A DNA stretch of 64,000 nucleotides from Apostichopus japonicus. Taxonomy: Eukaryota; Echinodermata; Holothuroidea; Aspidochirotida; Stichopodidae. A model generated the notes under the pieces. It was not told the origin of the DNA. It did not search any database and saw only the letters and a list, made by a program, of their open reading frames with translations. Every line of letters begins with the position of its first letter. Position 1 is the stretch's first letter. Of the stretch, positions 1 through 13,546 are shown piece after piece. The stretch spans positions 6,694,714 to 6,758,713 of the forward strand of contig NC_092567.1 in NCBI RefSeq assembly GCF_037975245.1, in the 5' to 3' direction. The position numbers were made by a program, and so were the translations under genes.

Positions 1-56
1 CCCCTATAGGCCATTCTCGCCCCCCCCCCCGACCAATACCCCTAGCTCCGCCACTG
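1..56 (+). mobile_element. Right end of a hAT-like MITE cut by the window edge
   Basis: The first bases match the right end of the MITEs at 3971-4351 and 35135-35535: a C-rich run, then GACCAATACCCCTAGC, then the terminus CTCCGCCACTG at 56. The rest of the element lies left of the window, so its target duplication cannot be tested. Confidence 0.7.
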
Positions 57-314
57 CCCGCCAATCAGTCTATCACCCAAATAATATTTTAGACGCAATC
101 TAGTTCGGTCATTTCAGTATGTTACTTGGCTGAAAGCCCAGTCAATCTTTCTTTATTTTCCACACGCAATTTTCAGATTTGTCGAAAACTGTCAATGCCG
201 GTGTCAAACTCACAAAAGATTTGTCATGATATTTCAAAGTAACTTACCAGATTGTTTTTTTTTTCTATTTCACTAAACTCTTTGATGACCATATCATAAC
301 ATGGGATCTCAAAA

Positions 315-535
315 TAAAGGATGTTGAGAAAACTTTAGAGCACCTAAGAAGGCCTGGGAAGTGTCATTTCCAACGATCTGGGAGGCCCTTTTAGCTAAAA
401 ATTTACGGTACGCTACGCGCCAACCCATGGTGGCGCTCCGCTTAGATAGTAACAAAAAAATGGTCAAGCCCCCCAGAAAATGTTCAAGCCCCCAGCGCCC
501 CCCCCCCCCCACTGAAAAAATCCTGGCTACGCCAC
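315..535 (+). mobile_element. Truncated hAT-like element with the shared 100-bp module
   Basis: The segment ends in the terminus GGCTACGCCACTG at 535, the same right end as the 2.1 kb element at 36617-38719. It carries the dispersed module (consensus features: GATCTGGGAGG, then CGCGCCAACC, then GGTGGCGCTCCGCTTAGATA at about 429-449). No matching left terminus or target duplication was found upstream, so it is a 5'-truncated copy. The open frames on both strands here are read-through of repeat DNA. Confidence 0.6.
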
Positions 536-2943
536 TGATAGCAATTTACAACAAAATGGCAAATTCCTTGCATCTAGGAGTGAGATCTTCAACATTATGC
601 TGCGAAATGTCAATTCATCATTTTGCACCTCGATAATTTTCTGGTAATTTTGCGTTCATAGAATCTTCTATAGCCGCTTGAAGTGTATACGTGTTATGGG
701 TCGTAGCGTATAAGTCTTATGGAAAAGACAAAACAATACTTAGTTATTACACTGCAACTCACCAAATTACAATTTGGACGGCATCTTGACTATTCACAAC
801 AGATCTTCCGAAGTCCAAATATAAAAGGGGTCCGGCACTAAATATATAATAAAAACGCAATATGCAAATAATGAAAATATTTTGATGGTCTTGACCATTC
901 CAGTAAAGCAAAGATAAGGGGCTAGTGTAAGTTCCAAAGAAAAACGCGTACTATCGCCTAGCGAAATCTATCGTGATAGTATTTCGTCACTACAAGTGTC
1001 ACCAAGACAGCATGAAAATTAGACATGTTTGGCACTTTTCAGGATATTGTTTACTACGAGCTCACAAAGAAGTCAATATTTTATCATTTCTAAAGACTTT
1101 TGAAATGACGAGATGAAAGTATTTTGGTATTTCAACATTAATCAGAAAATTTCTAAATTATACACTTGGAGAGAAGTCGGGGAGGGGTGGGAGGGGGGCA
1201 ATGTTACATTCAGCTGAGAAGAAGGCCACTGCTACGAGTGTACACCCCTCCCCCCCCCTTACGACTTTACAAAAACATTGTTCATAGGTAAAACTGCATG
1301 GTGTATGGAGCCAATTTAAGACCTTATTGGTGGTCTAATTATGCCTCGGGGTGCACCAGTTAACATCAATTTTCAAAAAGAATTCAGGAGACGGGGCTAC
1401 TGAGATTTGCCTTCAACAAGCCAACGACCACACCTCCGCCATTTTTAAATTCTCTAGCCTTTCCATAATAGTGTAGGACCTACCTAAGTCAGTTGGGATT
1501 TGCTCCCCCCCCCCCCCCCTTGAAATCCTATATTATAATGGGGGTTGAGAAGGGGTCCCATTCTCCTAGTCCTGCAAACCGATTTCAAGTAGTAGATAAC
1601 CAATGCATCTGCCATTAAAATCAGTTACATGGCTACATGAAGGTAACATGCAATAATGTGTACCTCTTTGTCAGGCATTTTTGTATATAGGAATAATATA
1701 CTGGTTTGGCAACATGTCCACCCAACGGCTATTTACAGAATAACTGGACGCGAGCAAGACTGCATTTTCTGATTTTTTTTTTTATGCAATTATACAATAG
1801 TGATTTTAACATCGGTCAGTTCAGTTCTTAAACTTCACACTAGTATTTTTTAGCACAACCTTAATTTAAGTTTAGACAAAAATTATAGTCTAACTACGCC
1901 CCAGAATTGTTTCAGTCGGAGGACTCCCACAACCCCGTACATGGAATTGCATTCAACGACTACTCCACAGCAACAACATCAAAACTTTCGGATCCACATA
2001 TAGTCTGACCATAAATGTTCGTTCCCCTTCCTAAATTGATCGGGATAATTTTGGAATGTGAACCCACGTTACTGGGTTCTAAACCATACAGGAGAGTCGA
2101 TCCGTTTTCAGGATTGGAGAGGCAAACTTACCGCTCATGCACTTAATCAGAAATATACACAAATTAGCCACAAGATGTACCTCCTCCTTTATGTTCTACA
2201 CCCTTCCCCACATCTATGTAGACATGTGACAAATCACTTGATTGGCGTAGGAAGGGAGCAAAAAATGAATTGGTTGGGGAGGGGGTCGGGGGGCATCCCA
2301 ATTAAGTAAACAATACACATTTTGTCATTATTGTGACCCACATGGAACACTGAAAAATTTCAAAATTTCCATATCAAAATTTTAATTATTTTATCCCGAA
2401 AGTTTTGAATATTTCTGGGAATTTCAACCCTTTTTCAAAATTGAAACCCTTTTCTTGAAAATCAAATTTGTCTTAAAATTGCAATCTGTAATATAACCGA
2501 AATTCTCAACATTAAACTACTTTTTCTAAAATTTAGAACCTCTCAACCTCCTCAACTAAAAATATTAGCGTTTTATCTCAAACTTGTACGTTTCTCTCGA
2601 AATTGCCATTGCATTTCTCGAAATCAAGATTTCTTTCTTATGCAAATTTCAACTATTTTTTCTCAAAAAATAAACTTTTCTTGATGAGGATGGTAATAAG
2701 TAAAACGGGAGAAAAAGGGGGGGGGGGGGCTACATGAATTGACTATTACAATTATTGGTTAAATGTCGACATAGTATTTTGATTTGAGCAGTTACGAGGT
2801 ACGTGAAAGACAAAACATTGTTTGATTGCCTTAAACTCTCTTTGCTGGTGCAAAGATTTAGCTAAATAATCCAGCATTGACATGGAATGGAATTAATTAC
2901 AAAGGTGGTTGGGTGGGGAGGGATGAAGAAAGTCGTGTAGTTA
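536..2943. other. No gene seen; low-complexity quasi-repeats
   Basis: AT-rich sequence without convincing exons. At about 2345-2665 there is a loose tandem pattern of 20-25 bp built on TTTCAAAATTT/TCTCGAAATT words, and a G-run at 2717-2729. Short open frames lack splice signals and coding-like composition. Confidence 0.5.
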
Positions 2944-5039
2944 CAGGTGCGTATCCAGGGGGGGGCGTTGGGGGCGCGCGCCCCCGGGTAAGAAAAAGAG
3001 AAGAGAAAAAAAGAGAAGAAAAAAGGAAAAAGAGGGGAAAAAAGAGGAGGAGGAGAGGAAGGAAGGGAAAAGAAAAAGAAGAAAGAGAGAAAAAGGAGAA
3101 AAAGAGGGAGTAAAAGCAAAACGCGAAGACACCGGGAAGAGAAAGAAGAACAGTGACATCATTACAGCGCTGAAGGGTAGCCAGTGACGGATCAATGATT
3201 TCGTAAAAGTGTGACTCACCCTACCCCTCACACCGACAACTCCATTTTTTGACGTTTCCATTTTCCTCTCTCACTAATGATCTATATATATACTATATAT
3301 GGTCTATCATAACGCGTGTGTAGAATTGTGCTATGAAACCAACTGTGGCTGGTCTCGAACTCGACCGTGTCGTCGGGGAACATGACGCATTTTGGGATGG
3401 GGGCGACCGCCCGCCCCCCCCCATTCAGCATTTTTTTAAATGATATCGCTAAATAATTTCAAAATAGAAAGTGCTTAGAGGCAACTAACAAGGCCTGGGA
3501 AGTGTCATTTCCAGCGATCTGGGAGACATTTTCGGCCAAAATTTGCTTGTACGCTTCGCGCCAACCTATGGTGGCGCTACGCTTAGATAATTTGCCTACA
3601 GGCTTCGCCTCTCCCTTGGCAAATTCCTCGCTACGCGCCTGTTCGAATTTGTAACGCAAACAGCAGATATAACATCATATCAGTGAGCATGAAAATGGCG
3701 TTCCAGGATGAAAAGCCTCAAAACTGTCCGACTTGCCTGAAAAAATAACCAAAAACGTGTTCTTGTCAATATCATATAAGCAAGTATCGGTTATTACATC
3801 GCATGCCATCATGTACCGTACGGTCCGTTAAAATTGCGCAGTATACCGCGGGATGCTAATGTAAACAACGACATGTCTCATGTAGATGTATAAAAAGCAT
3901 GGAGGTCCAATTATGTCAAAACTCTCTTTTACATTAGTAATGGCGAATTAGGGCCTGCACCCCCGCCGCGCAGTGGCGGAGCGTCCATATGGTCAGGGGG
4001 CGGATGCCCCCCCCCCCCTGACGGACTCAAATGGACTGCTGGCGCCTTTTTCAGCTCTTTACCACTTTTTACTTATTCGTGATTTTTGACTTTTTTATTG
4101 CGCTCTCATCTACTTATTGACATTTGTCACATTTTGTTGGTGTAATTTGGCGATGACACCTTGTTCTTCGTTTATCTGCAAATTAGCCAGACCCGGAAAG
4201 GGTCATTTCCGGCGATCTAGGGAGTATCTTTACTCAAAATTTTCTGTACGCTACGCGCCAACCAGTGGTGGCGCTCCGCTTAGATAGTGTCGAAAGCGCC
4301 CCTTCAGACCATTCTCGCCACTCCTGACCAATACCCCTAGCTCCGCCACTGCCGCCGCGCCTCCTACGCCTATGTGTGTAGTGTTCGGTTTCGGAAATAT
4401 CTGCTATTTTTTCATTTCCTTCAACCAAGTTTTATAATAGCCGTTATAACAGGTTTTAATATTTGTACATCAATAAATTAACTGTGTCTGAATTTTCGAA
4501 AATTTCTGACCAACATTCTACATCACACTTCCCTCTACTCGTGCAATTTTGACCGGTCTGTTAGGGGTTGAAGGAAGTTTTTTCTATATTGGTTGTCCAT
4601 AGATGAAATTTTGTACAACATTATGGCTATGTTTTGAAGTGAGTTTATTCACGAGAAATGTGAATTTTCAAATTCTGAACAAATATGGGGCTTAAAACCT
4701 TGAAAAGTGGGGCTGACGGGTATTGTGGGCCGGGACGTAGAATCACCTACAATGCAAAGACCCACAGGAGATGCGATCAGGTCGAACATGATGTGTGCCG
4801 GGTTGACAATCTTCTAAAAGGTTATGGATGGAAAAAAAAAACTATTAGGAAATACTTGGTTCTCAGGCAAAAGGTGTACATCTGGTTGGTCATTTCAAGC
4901 CCGAGAAGTGCCGTTTCCGGTGATCTGGGGGGTTTCAAAACAAGAAATTTTCTTGTACGCTGCGCGCCAACCGATGGTGGCGCTCCGCTTAGATAGTAAT
5001 TCGCGCCCCCCGGGTTTGAAAATCCTGGATACGCGCCTG
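2944..5039 (+). mobile_element. 2.1 kb composite non-autonomous DNA transposon, copy A
   Basis: Terminal inverted repeats CAGGTGCGTATCCAGG at the left and CCTGGATACGCGCCTG at the right end bound 2096 bp. From left to right it holds a GC palindrome, a purine tract (about 2995-3115), the shared module at about 3480-3600, a nested hAT MITE (3971-4351), the module again inside that MITE, and a third module at about 4905-4998 next to the right end. No transposase frame is present. The two flanks share AGTTA (5 bp), which may be chance. The whole unit recurs in inverted orientation at 15196-17301, with the nested MITE at the same site. Confidence 0.8.
3971..4351 (+). mobile_element. hAT-like MITE nested in copy A, 8-bp target duplication
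   Basis: Termini CAGTGGCGGAGC and GCTCCGCCACTG form inverted repeats around 381 bp. The 8 bases before it (3963-3970, CCGCCGCG) are repeated exactly after it (4352-4359). An 8-bp duplication with CAG...CTG ends is characteristic of the hAT superfamily. It carries the dispersed module near its right end and no open frame of note. Confidence 0.9.
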
Positions 5040-8000
5040 AGTTACATTTATTCCGATAATTTCATGATGATTTAGTGAATATATGTAAAAACAAAAATGT
5101 AACTTGACACAGACACGTTTTGTCTGCACGATGTGTCTGCAAGATGTGTAGGACGGAGCAAGGCTGTTCAATTTATGTTATTCCATGTAGGTTTTATTAT
5201 TCATTAAACATGTACTCTTTAAATCATTTGAAACAGACGGTATTCAAACTTTTGTGTTTATTGCTTGTTTATGCATCCACTAGCAGATAATAGGGTGGGG
5301 GAATGTGTACATGAAATGCTATTTGCCCAAATTTTAACCGGTGGTGGGGGAGGGGGAGGGGGTGCATGCACGGGAACTAACACCCTACCGCTTAGGTAGA
5401 AATGTCAATGATAGCTTGATCTAATTGATATAGGTTGTGTTGTATTATTTACTTCCTCGACCCCTTCCTTACTACATACCCAATCGACGTCAGTTTTCAA
5501 ACTGTCTGTTTTCACCGGGTATGTATAACGTTACATCTCTCGTACATTTACTTCTATTGGCGCCAAAATGTATGTTACAAATTTCAAACATCACCCGCGA
5601 ACAGCTGGAAAACACCTGTATATGAATATCGGTGACTCGTGCTATTGAATACCTGTTCACATCTAGTATCTATATCACTGACGACGAATGTTTTAGTGTT
5701 ACATTAGTGGAGCTCCAGAGTACGTATTATATTCGTGGGAGACAGGGAGTTGTTTGTTACCATTGACTTGTTGGTTAATAAGATGGATTATTTAATGGAG
5801 AGGAACCACTGTTAATAGTTAAGACAGCGTTCATTGATAAGTGAGATAATTTGACGGTATGGTATAGAGGCATAGGCTAGAGGGGGAAAGCGGCCAGGCC
5901 AAACTTAGTTAGGCTATAAGCTAGACTAGTAGTAATAAAGTTAGGCTATGTTAGAAAACTCACTCATCACCTTCGAAAAACTATAATTATCTACTTTTAG
6001 CGAGAGGACATGCTTAGCAAATCTAACTCATAAATAATAGAGATCTTAGCCTAGTTGCTGACTGAATATCAGAAAAGTCCAAGTTAAAGCATATCTTAAC
6101 TATAAAGGAATTGAATAAAATACAATCGAGACACTGAGGTTTCTTTAGGGATCTTAAATTAAGCGAAGAATGAAACCAGCGATTAACATTCTAGGTGTAC
6201 TGATGCCTAACATTTACTTCATTCTAGCTAACAAAATGTATAGACAAACTCTAGAAACTTTGTTATTCCTCAAAAAAATTTAAATCACAGAAAATGGTTC
6301 AACTCGATTTTAATCGTACATAACATAGCCTTATACGCATTAATACAAGTCAATCTATAACATTCCAAAATTATCATTTTAATCACCTAACTTATTAAAT
6401 CTACCAGGTCGGACATTTGAGCCACTTGTGTGAGAAACCTGCAGCTTTTTTTACCGAGCAGGCTAACTGAAATAATGTTATTTAATAACTGATTAGTTGA
6501 ATGACCATACTCCTGCCAATATACCTGACACTTTATATGAAATATACCTTTGTTAAATACTGTATAGGGCCCAGAGCTTTGAGCCTCTATAAAACAGTTT
6601 TCCTATTAAGTCTAATAATAATCAAATGCAATACATAGTTATTAAAAGGAATCTTTCGTCCATGTTTTTCCAGGAGCAACTAGATCGTGGTGTTCTACTG
6701 ACAGCTGGTTTGTCTTAATTTTGCCCACATAATTATAAAAACTGTACGTCATTTCCAAGCCAACAGACTTATGGCCACATGATGTTTAAAAAGTAAAATG
6801 GTTTTGAATTGAAAGTGCGCCACCTATTTTACCCTGCTGCAACTCTCAATAGCAGAAGTTCGCCAGAGCCGTAGCTCAAACGTTAAATGTTCCGCTAACT
6901 GTTCACACCCGATGAACTCCATGTAACAGAAGATATTTCAATGAAGACCCAATCAACCCGACTAAACTTAAAAGTAATAATTAATTAGTATAATTAAACC
7001 CTCAAGGATATGAAGTGTTTACAGATAACAATATTATTTGTAAAAAAAAATATATAATTAGCGGATGTTACTATTTAATTGGAAGAAACGATAAAGTTTA
7101 GAAAGTTAAAATCATAAGCAATACCCAATTTAGGAATATCTACAAACACAAAGAAAGAAAAATGTTACATTTCGAAAAAATCTACTAGAAGTTATGTTAC
7201 ACTCAAACCGTAACTTAGGAATGAATTTGATAATTAACTAATTAAACACAGATGGACATCATCTTTAAACAAATCATATTAATTAGAAATAATTATAATT
7301 CAAGCAGAATAGTCGGATTTGGATTAATAATGAAATAATTTGTAAATTAAATTTTGAGTTTAAGCCTCGTCAACCTTCTCTCTGGAAACTTGAATTTGAT
7401 CTACCGTACATCTGCTTCTCTAAACTGCATTTTAATTATAAGAAACAACCTATTGATTTAAATATAATTCTTCAAACTCTCCTTATACTTTATAAAAACC
7501 TGGTATTAGTTAGAGTAGAAGTTTCCTTTTCATGATCCCTATAACATTAAATTACATTTTCCTTCTGAAAGTTCTAAATAAAAATACAAATAAATTTGAT
7601 CAATATTTTTCTTCAAAAGATAGATAATCTCAATTATTATTGACCCATTTCTTATAAAGTTCTCAACCCGTCATTGAGATTTGTTTCCTATTAACTAATA
7701 AATAAAAATATGCAGCCTCACATTCTTATTTTATTAAACCTTACTAGCTATAAAACTTTAATTAATAATTTAATTGTAAAACAATAAAACTAACCCTTTA
7801 TTCCTACATCACCACTTTATTTTCTTTAATCTAATCTAATTATTCCTGTTTATATTTGTCTTCCCTTAAAATCAGCCTCTTATTTCCGTTCCAATAACTG
7901 ATTCCTTCTTACAAATAAACACGACCTAAATGTCTTAGTTTATCGCTTTAACTTTCCTTTATTTTTATTTCGTTATTTGTATTATTTATAATATCATAAT

Positions 8001-8079
8001 AATTATTCTAATCCTAACCAAATCCAATATATTTATCTCTATCTAATCTATTATCAGTAACTCTATTCTTTCATTCTAG
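5040..8079. other. AT-rich DNA, no gene seen
   Basis: Strongly AT-rich, especially 5900-8050, with many TAA/TTAA words and no open frame of coding character. It precedes the LRR exon and is probably intron or intergenic DNA of that NLR gene. Nothing else can be supported here. Confidence 0.5.
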
Positions 8080-8288
8080 ATTCCTATCTCCCGTGTGGAT
8101 CTAGATGAATGCTCTCCTAGAGTTGATGAGTCTGGTCTGAACCTTATCCTTCAGTCTGGTCTCTCTCTCTCTATCCTGAGTTCTCTCCAGAAGCTGTGGA
8201 TCCAAGTCAACAACATGAGACTAACTAATGAAGAGTGGGCGGCCATCTTGTCTTACTCCTCACAGTGTACAAGCTTGAAGGAGCTGTG
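8080..8288 (+). CDS. LRR exon of an NLR-type immune receptor gene
   Basis: Internal exon. The acceptor TTCTTTCATTCTAG ends at 8079 and the donor GTAAGTATTC starts at 8289. The 209 bp read in one open frame (69 codons plus 2 bases). The peptide has the leucine-rich-repeat pattern, with SLQKLWIQVNNMRLTNEEW followed by CTSLKELW: leucines spaced LxxLxL, the conserved Asn, and a Cys-x-x-L repeat end. This LRR style is typical of the C-terminal sensing region of echinoderm NLRs; LRRs bind ligands or regulate the NACHT domain in the cytoplasm. Its partner exons are not visible nearby. An upstream NACHT exon, if present, lies left of the window. Another LRR protein family cannot be excluded from one exon. 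Confidence 0.75.
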
Positions 8289-10892
8289 GTAAGTATTCCG
8301 GTGTAGATGTTAGAATCAACATAACAGTTAAACAGGGAATTCATTTAATTAATAAAAGTTATCAATATTAAACTAACAATAGAGAGAGTTAAATCTGCTG
8401 TATTTTAATGTCAAGGATTGGATTTAATTAGTTAGTTGAATTTATTTCTATACTAAGGTCATCGTGAAAGGAATTCTGTAGAATGGTATGATAAATACAA
8501 CACAATATAATGGTCTAATCGGGAATATTTAAGAGGGTGTTGGTAATAGAGGGGTAGAGGGGTGGGTGGGGATGCTTAAAGTGTTCTTTGTTTAGTTTAT
8601 TGTTAAAATTTAACTAAGAATTAGATTTTAGAATGACAGGAATGTTTATTAGGATGAAATAAGAGATATATACACAAGGTAGTTGGATTTTAATAATTCT
8701 AGCGAGAATAATGAATATTCTAAAGTTGAGTTTTCTGAGTAATAACTGCTACTTTTGACTGAAACCTCCAAAACATTTGTTTTTTAATTATGTACAATTT
8801 ACTGAAGAATTTTTTAAACGAAAGAAATTGAAAATCGTTATTAATATAAAAGTAGTAAAATTATGGCAATAAAAATAGCAAAATCAATAACATATATCTT
8901 TATTGTTCAACCCCCCTCGCCCCACCCCTCAAAATTGCGATCGAATGATTATATTTAGCATAACTGAAATTTATACCAAACAAGCAACCAATTAAACAGT
9001 TTTAATTGTCGCAGTTTATGAAATAGTTACTCAAAATAAGTTAATAAATACATGGTATCAAAAAGGGAAATAAATAATTGTAATGGAGTTAATTCTAAGT
9101 TAAATTGTATTTTTTAATATACCATAAAATCATTAAAGGCAAATATGTATCTCATAAATTACAAAGGTTAAGAGTTAATCCATTTAAAACTACATAAGTT
9201 TTTACTTTATAGTTTGATATACAATTTGACACCAAATAAGCTAAATTTATATTATATTCTCATTATTTTATCATAATTTTATTCAATAATTCAAAAAGTC
9301 ATCGTGAGCTTTATTTTTTTATAATTCATAACTTTGAACAAAATTCGCTATATTTTAAAATTCCTCGTATTAATATTACGTCATAGTTGATTCGATCATG
9401 ACATCCCTGCTTTGCCCTTTACAATTTATTGTAACTGAATTACCCCTCCCCCCCCACTCCAACCCCTTACTTATAACCCATTCGAAAACAGGTTTCATTC
9501 AATACATTCCCGACACCTCCCATTTACCAATCCATCGTAACTCTACCTGCCCCCTTCAGCTAACCGTAATTACACTCTTTGTTTTCGCAGTTTCCCTTTT
9601 CAAAGTATTTTTACCGACTCCCACCCTAACCCTATCATCACCCTCTTTGTTCCTGTCACCGAGCGTTTTTTTTTTTTATTATCTCCAGCTCCATTATTAA
9701 TTACTTGTGATTTCTTTGTTTCTTCATGTCCACTGTTTTCTTTACATAGGCCTACTAAGAATATATTGTAGTTTTATAGACGGAGATGTTAACATCGCTA
9801 ATACTTTAATATATTTCGTTTTCTCAGAGTCAAATTGGTTACACAACGAATATATTCAGTTTACTCTATCGCTATTCCTCTCACCTTCATCAGTTCATCA
9901 TACCAACCTCATAAAAAGTTTCCTATTTCCCCTTACACATTCACGTTAATGTTATTAGTTGATATGTTCCACAGTGTATGACGTGTTACTAAAAGCATTG
10001 ACAACACTATTTTAATGGCCGAATCCCGCCTCACCCGCCACTCTAAAGAAACAAGGAAAAAACTATTCAGTAATATCATAAATGAAATACCATATAAATT
10101 AAAATTATTCAGCATTTCATATTCTAATTGGCATTCCAGGAATAACTGTAACCATGGAAAATATATCACTGAAAAGTATGATACGTTATCAGTACTGCTT
10201 GGTCGGATTATAACAAGAAAAATGTAATATAGATCTATGATTATTCATTTTCTAGAATCTAGAGTAACAATGGTCTATCCAATCCCAATGTTCAGTATCC
10301 TCTTCAGAAAGTTTAGTATAACCTCCTCCACCCTTCAGACACCATTTACTTGTTCCCGCCTCCGTCCCCCCCTTTCGCCCACCTTTTCAGAGAGATTAAT
10401 TTTTATGTTTTCAGAGAGCCCATCAAATCCATTCCATGTTTCTACGCGACAACATCATCACCGTTTTAGTACACACAGTAGGCCTATTCTACTTCTACAA
10501 TAGTTTTCTGTACAAATATATGCAGCGCTTACATCATACAGACGATTGATTCAAACAATTTATGTTCTAAAGCAAGTCAATTGTAAGAATGCCACACCTG
10601 GAACTTCCGTAAATATCTCATTAGCATAATAATAGATTACACGAACCAGTTTAAGCTAATGAATAGAAATAGGTAAACGAACCACGTGCCCATTGTCCCC
10701 CTCAAACATTGTCAGTGAACGTGTCAAAGTAACCATGGAAACAGACATTAAGTAGGTCAGTAGGTGCACAGCAGTGACTACGAATCATCCTTTGTGGGAA
10801 ATAACATATTTTTATTAGATCATACGCCTTGTAATTGCATGCGTTGCGTTCTTATTTTTTGTTTATTCTTTGTAAGATTTACTTTAAATGAG
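8289..10892. other. Probable intron or intergenic DNA, no gene seen
   Basis: AT-rich sequence after the LRR exon donor. Open frames at 9.4-10.5 kb are pyrimidine-rich or hydrophobic low-complexity stretches without matching splice sites. No further LRR-like exon was recognised. Confidence 0.5.
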
Positions 10893-10902
10893 CAAAATTG
10901 CT

Positions 10903-12107
10903 GGCCATGTCGATAACGAAGAAATGCGGAAACCGCGGAAATCAATAAACCGAGTTCGGTAATCGAAATACCAGGTTCGATATCAGCGGTTTCCGTGTTA
11001 TCGACCTTGCTATATAGCAAGGTCGAAAACGCGGGAAACGAGCGGAATTTTCAAGGGAGGGTGACGAAGTCTTTTGGGCGGATCTCAGACTATATGCGCC
11101 AGGAAGGGGTGCGGGTTAAAGCTACCTCACTAAATGTAGGTCGAAAACGCGGAAATCTTAAAGTTTACAATGGATGAGTTAGATTATTTTGTCAAGGGCG
11201 GATGAAGAAGTTTTTTGAGCGCATTTCAGCCAATATGCACCAGTAGGGTTTTGAAAGGGAACATGTTTTTTGTTATTACTAAATGCAGCTCGAAAACGCG
11301 GAAATGTGTGTTTACACAATGAATGGCGAAACTAGAGGATTTGTCAAGGGAGGGTGAAAAATTGTTTTAGGCGCATTTCAGCTGTATGTAAAACGCGAAA
11401 ATGTTTCACAATAGTAAAACTAGCGGATTTTGTCCATTGGGGGTTAAATGTTTTCTGAGCGCATGTCAGCCAATATGCGCCAGGAGGGGGGTGCGGGAGG
11501 GGTGAAGGCTCCTTTTTTCTAAATGTTTTTAACGAAGGCGGAACTAGAAGAGTTTAAATAGGGAGGGAAATAAGTGTTTTTGGCTAACGCATTTCAGCCA
11601 ATATGCACCAGCAAAGGTGTGGGGAGATGGATTGAGGCATTTATCACTAATAAAGTGTTTGCCAATATGCTCAAGTATGCAGTGGGGCTATGAGACTTTT
11701 TTTCAGTAAGTGCAGGTCAAAAACGCGAAAATATTTTTTTTTACAATTATGGCGAAACCAGATGATTTTGTCAATATTGTATAATATAATTTTGTATATA
11801 TATATATATATATACATGTATGTGTATATATATATATTTATATATATATATATACATGTATGTGTATATATATATATTTATATATATATATATATATTTA
11901 TATTATTATTTATATGTATATGTATGTGTATATATATATATATATAATATTTATATTTATATATATCTATATGTATGTATATATATATATATATATATAG
12001 CCTATATACTGTATATATATATTTATATATATGTACACGTGGCATCTCAGTGTGAGTGGGCAAAATACAACTTTTGCCCTCAAACTTTTTCGCCCGCTTA
12101 CCGCGCG

Positions 12108-12177
<70 letters not shown>

Positions 12178-13536
12178 CTATGTGTATTTATATATCCGTT
12201 TGTGTACTCATTCTTTTAGTTTGTTAGACACCTATTTATTCGTCGTGTATGATTTTATCAAGCTCTACTTAATATTAGCGTAAGAACCGGTATGCTGAGA
12301 CTTATACCATGGCGAAATACTTGAGCTCTGATATTCTAAGCCTACGTCACATTTTCTTTGATTGCTGTCTGGAATAAGCACCACAAAATATTCTAGTTTC
12401 TCCAGTGTAAATAAACATATCTGCGTTTTCGACCTGCACTTAGTGAAAAAATTCTCATACCCTTACTCCTTCCTTGCGCATATTGGCAAACACTTTTTCA
12501 CCCTCCTTTGACATAATTCTCTATAGTTGCGCCATTGTAAAAAAAAAAAACATTTCCGCGTTTTCGACCTGCATTTAGTAAAAAAAGCCTCAACCTTCCT
12601 CCTCACCCCCCTCCTGGCGCATATTGGCTGAAATGCGCCTACCAAAAACACTTCTTTTCTCTCCCTTAGCAAACTCCTTTAGTGCCGCCTTGTTAAAAAC
12701 ATTTCCACCTTTTCGACCTGCATTTAGTAAAAACAAAACCCTATACAACCCATCACCTTCCTGGCGCACATTGACTGAAATGCGCTCAGAAAACATCTTC
12801 ACCGTGCCTTCCGTGAGAAAATCCACTAGTTTCGCCATTTAAAAAAAAAAACATTTCAGCGTTTTCGACCTGTATTTGATCAAAAAGTCTCAACCCACCT
12901 CCCCACACCTTTGCTGCCGCATATTGGTTGAAATGCGCCTGCCAAAACACTTCTTTCCCTTCCTTAGCAAACTCCTCTAGTTCCGCATTTGTTAAAACAT
13001 TTCCGCGTTTTCGACCTGCATTTAGTAAAAACAAAACCCTATACAACCCATCACCTTCCTGGCGCACATTGACTGAAATGCGCCGGAAACTCTTAACCGT
13101 CTCTGGACAAAGTCCTCTAGTTTTGCCTTTGTTAAAAACATTTCCGCGTTTAGTGAAAAAAAAAACCTTAGCCCTTCCCCACCCCCTCCTGGCGCATATT
13201 GGCTGAAATGCGCTCGAAAAACTTCTTCAACCTCTTGACAAATTATTCTAACGTATCCGTTGTAAACTTTAAGATTTCCGCGTTTCGACCTACATTTAGT
13301 GAAATAGCTTTAAATCCCCACCACTTCCTGGCGCATATTGGCTGAAATCCGCCCAAAAGACTTCGTCACCCTCCCTTGACAAATTCTTCTCGTTTCTGCG
13401 GTTTCTGCGTTTTCGACCTTGCTATATAGCAAGGTCAATAACGCGGAAACCGTTGATATCGAACACGGTATCTCGATTACCGAACTCGGTTTATCGATGT
13501 CCACGGTTTCCACGTTTTTACGTTATCGACCTGGCC
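10903..13536. mobile_element. 2.6 kb foldback element with tandem-repeat arms
   Basis: The ends are inverted repeats, GGCCATGTCGATAACG on the left and its near-exact complement on the right (15 of 16). The flanks carry a direct repeat of about 10 bp with one mismatch: CAAAATTGCT (10893-10902) and CAAAATTTCT (13537-13546). The left arm (to about 11790) and right arm (from about 12400) consist of head-to-tail units of roughly 100-130 bp; the right-arm units are the reverse complement of the left-arm units. Recurrent words are AAACGCGGAAATG, GGCGCATTTCAGCCAATATG and GCGCCAGGAGGGG. Near each end sits a perfect 22-bp palindrome (11006-11027 and 13416-13437; half-site GACCTTGCTAT). This plan matches the foldback and sea urchin TU class of elements; a 9-10 bp duplication would fit a MULE-type transposase. 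It contains no transposase. Confidence 0.8.
11795..12175. repeat. TA-rich microsatellite at the foldback centre
   Basis: Interrupted (TA)n with TG and TTTA variants fills the loop between the two arms, and an uninterrupted TA run lies at about 12113-12173. All open frames here are Tyr/Ile repeats and not genes. Confidence 0.9.
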
Positions 13537-13546
13537 CAAAATTTCT

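Noticed and set aside
2862-3261. Overlapping frames on both strands rich in Lys/Arg/Glu or Phe/Ser/Leu
   Set aside because: Purine/pyrimidine tract inside the composite transposon; the same frames appear in copy B at 17026-17449.
11690-12283. Frames rich in Tyr and Ile
   Set aside because: Pure read-through of TA microsatellite.
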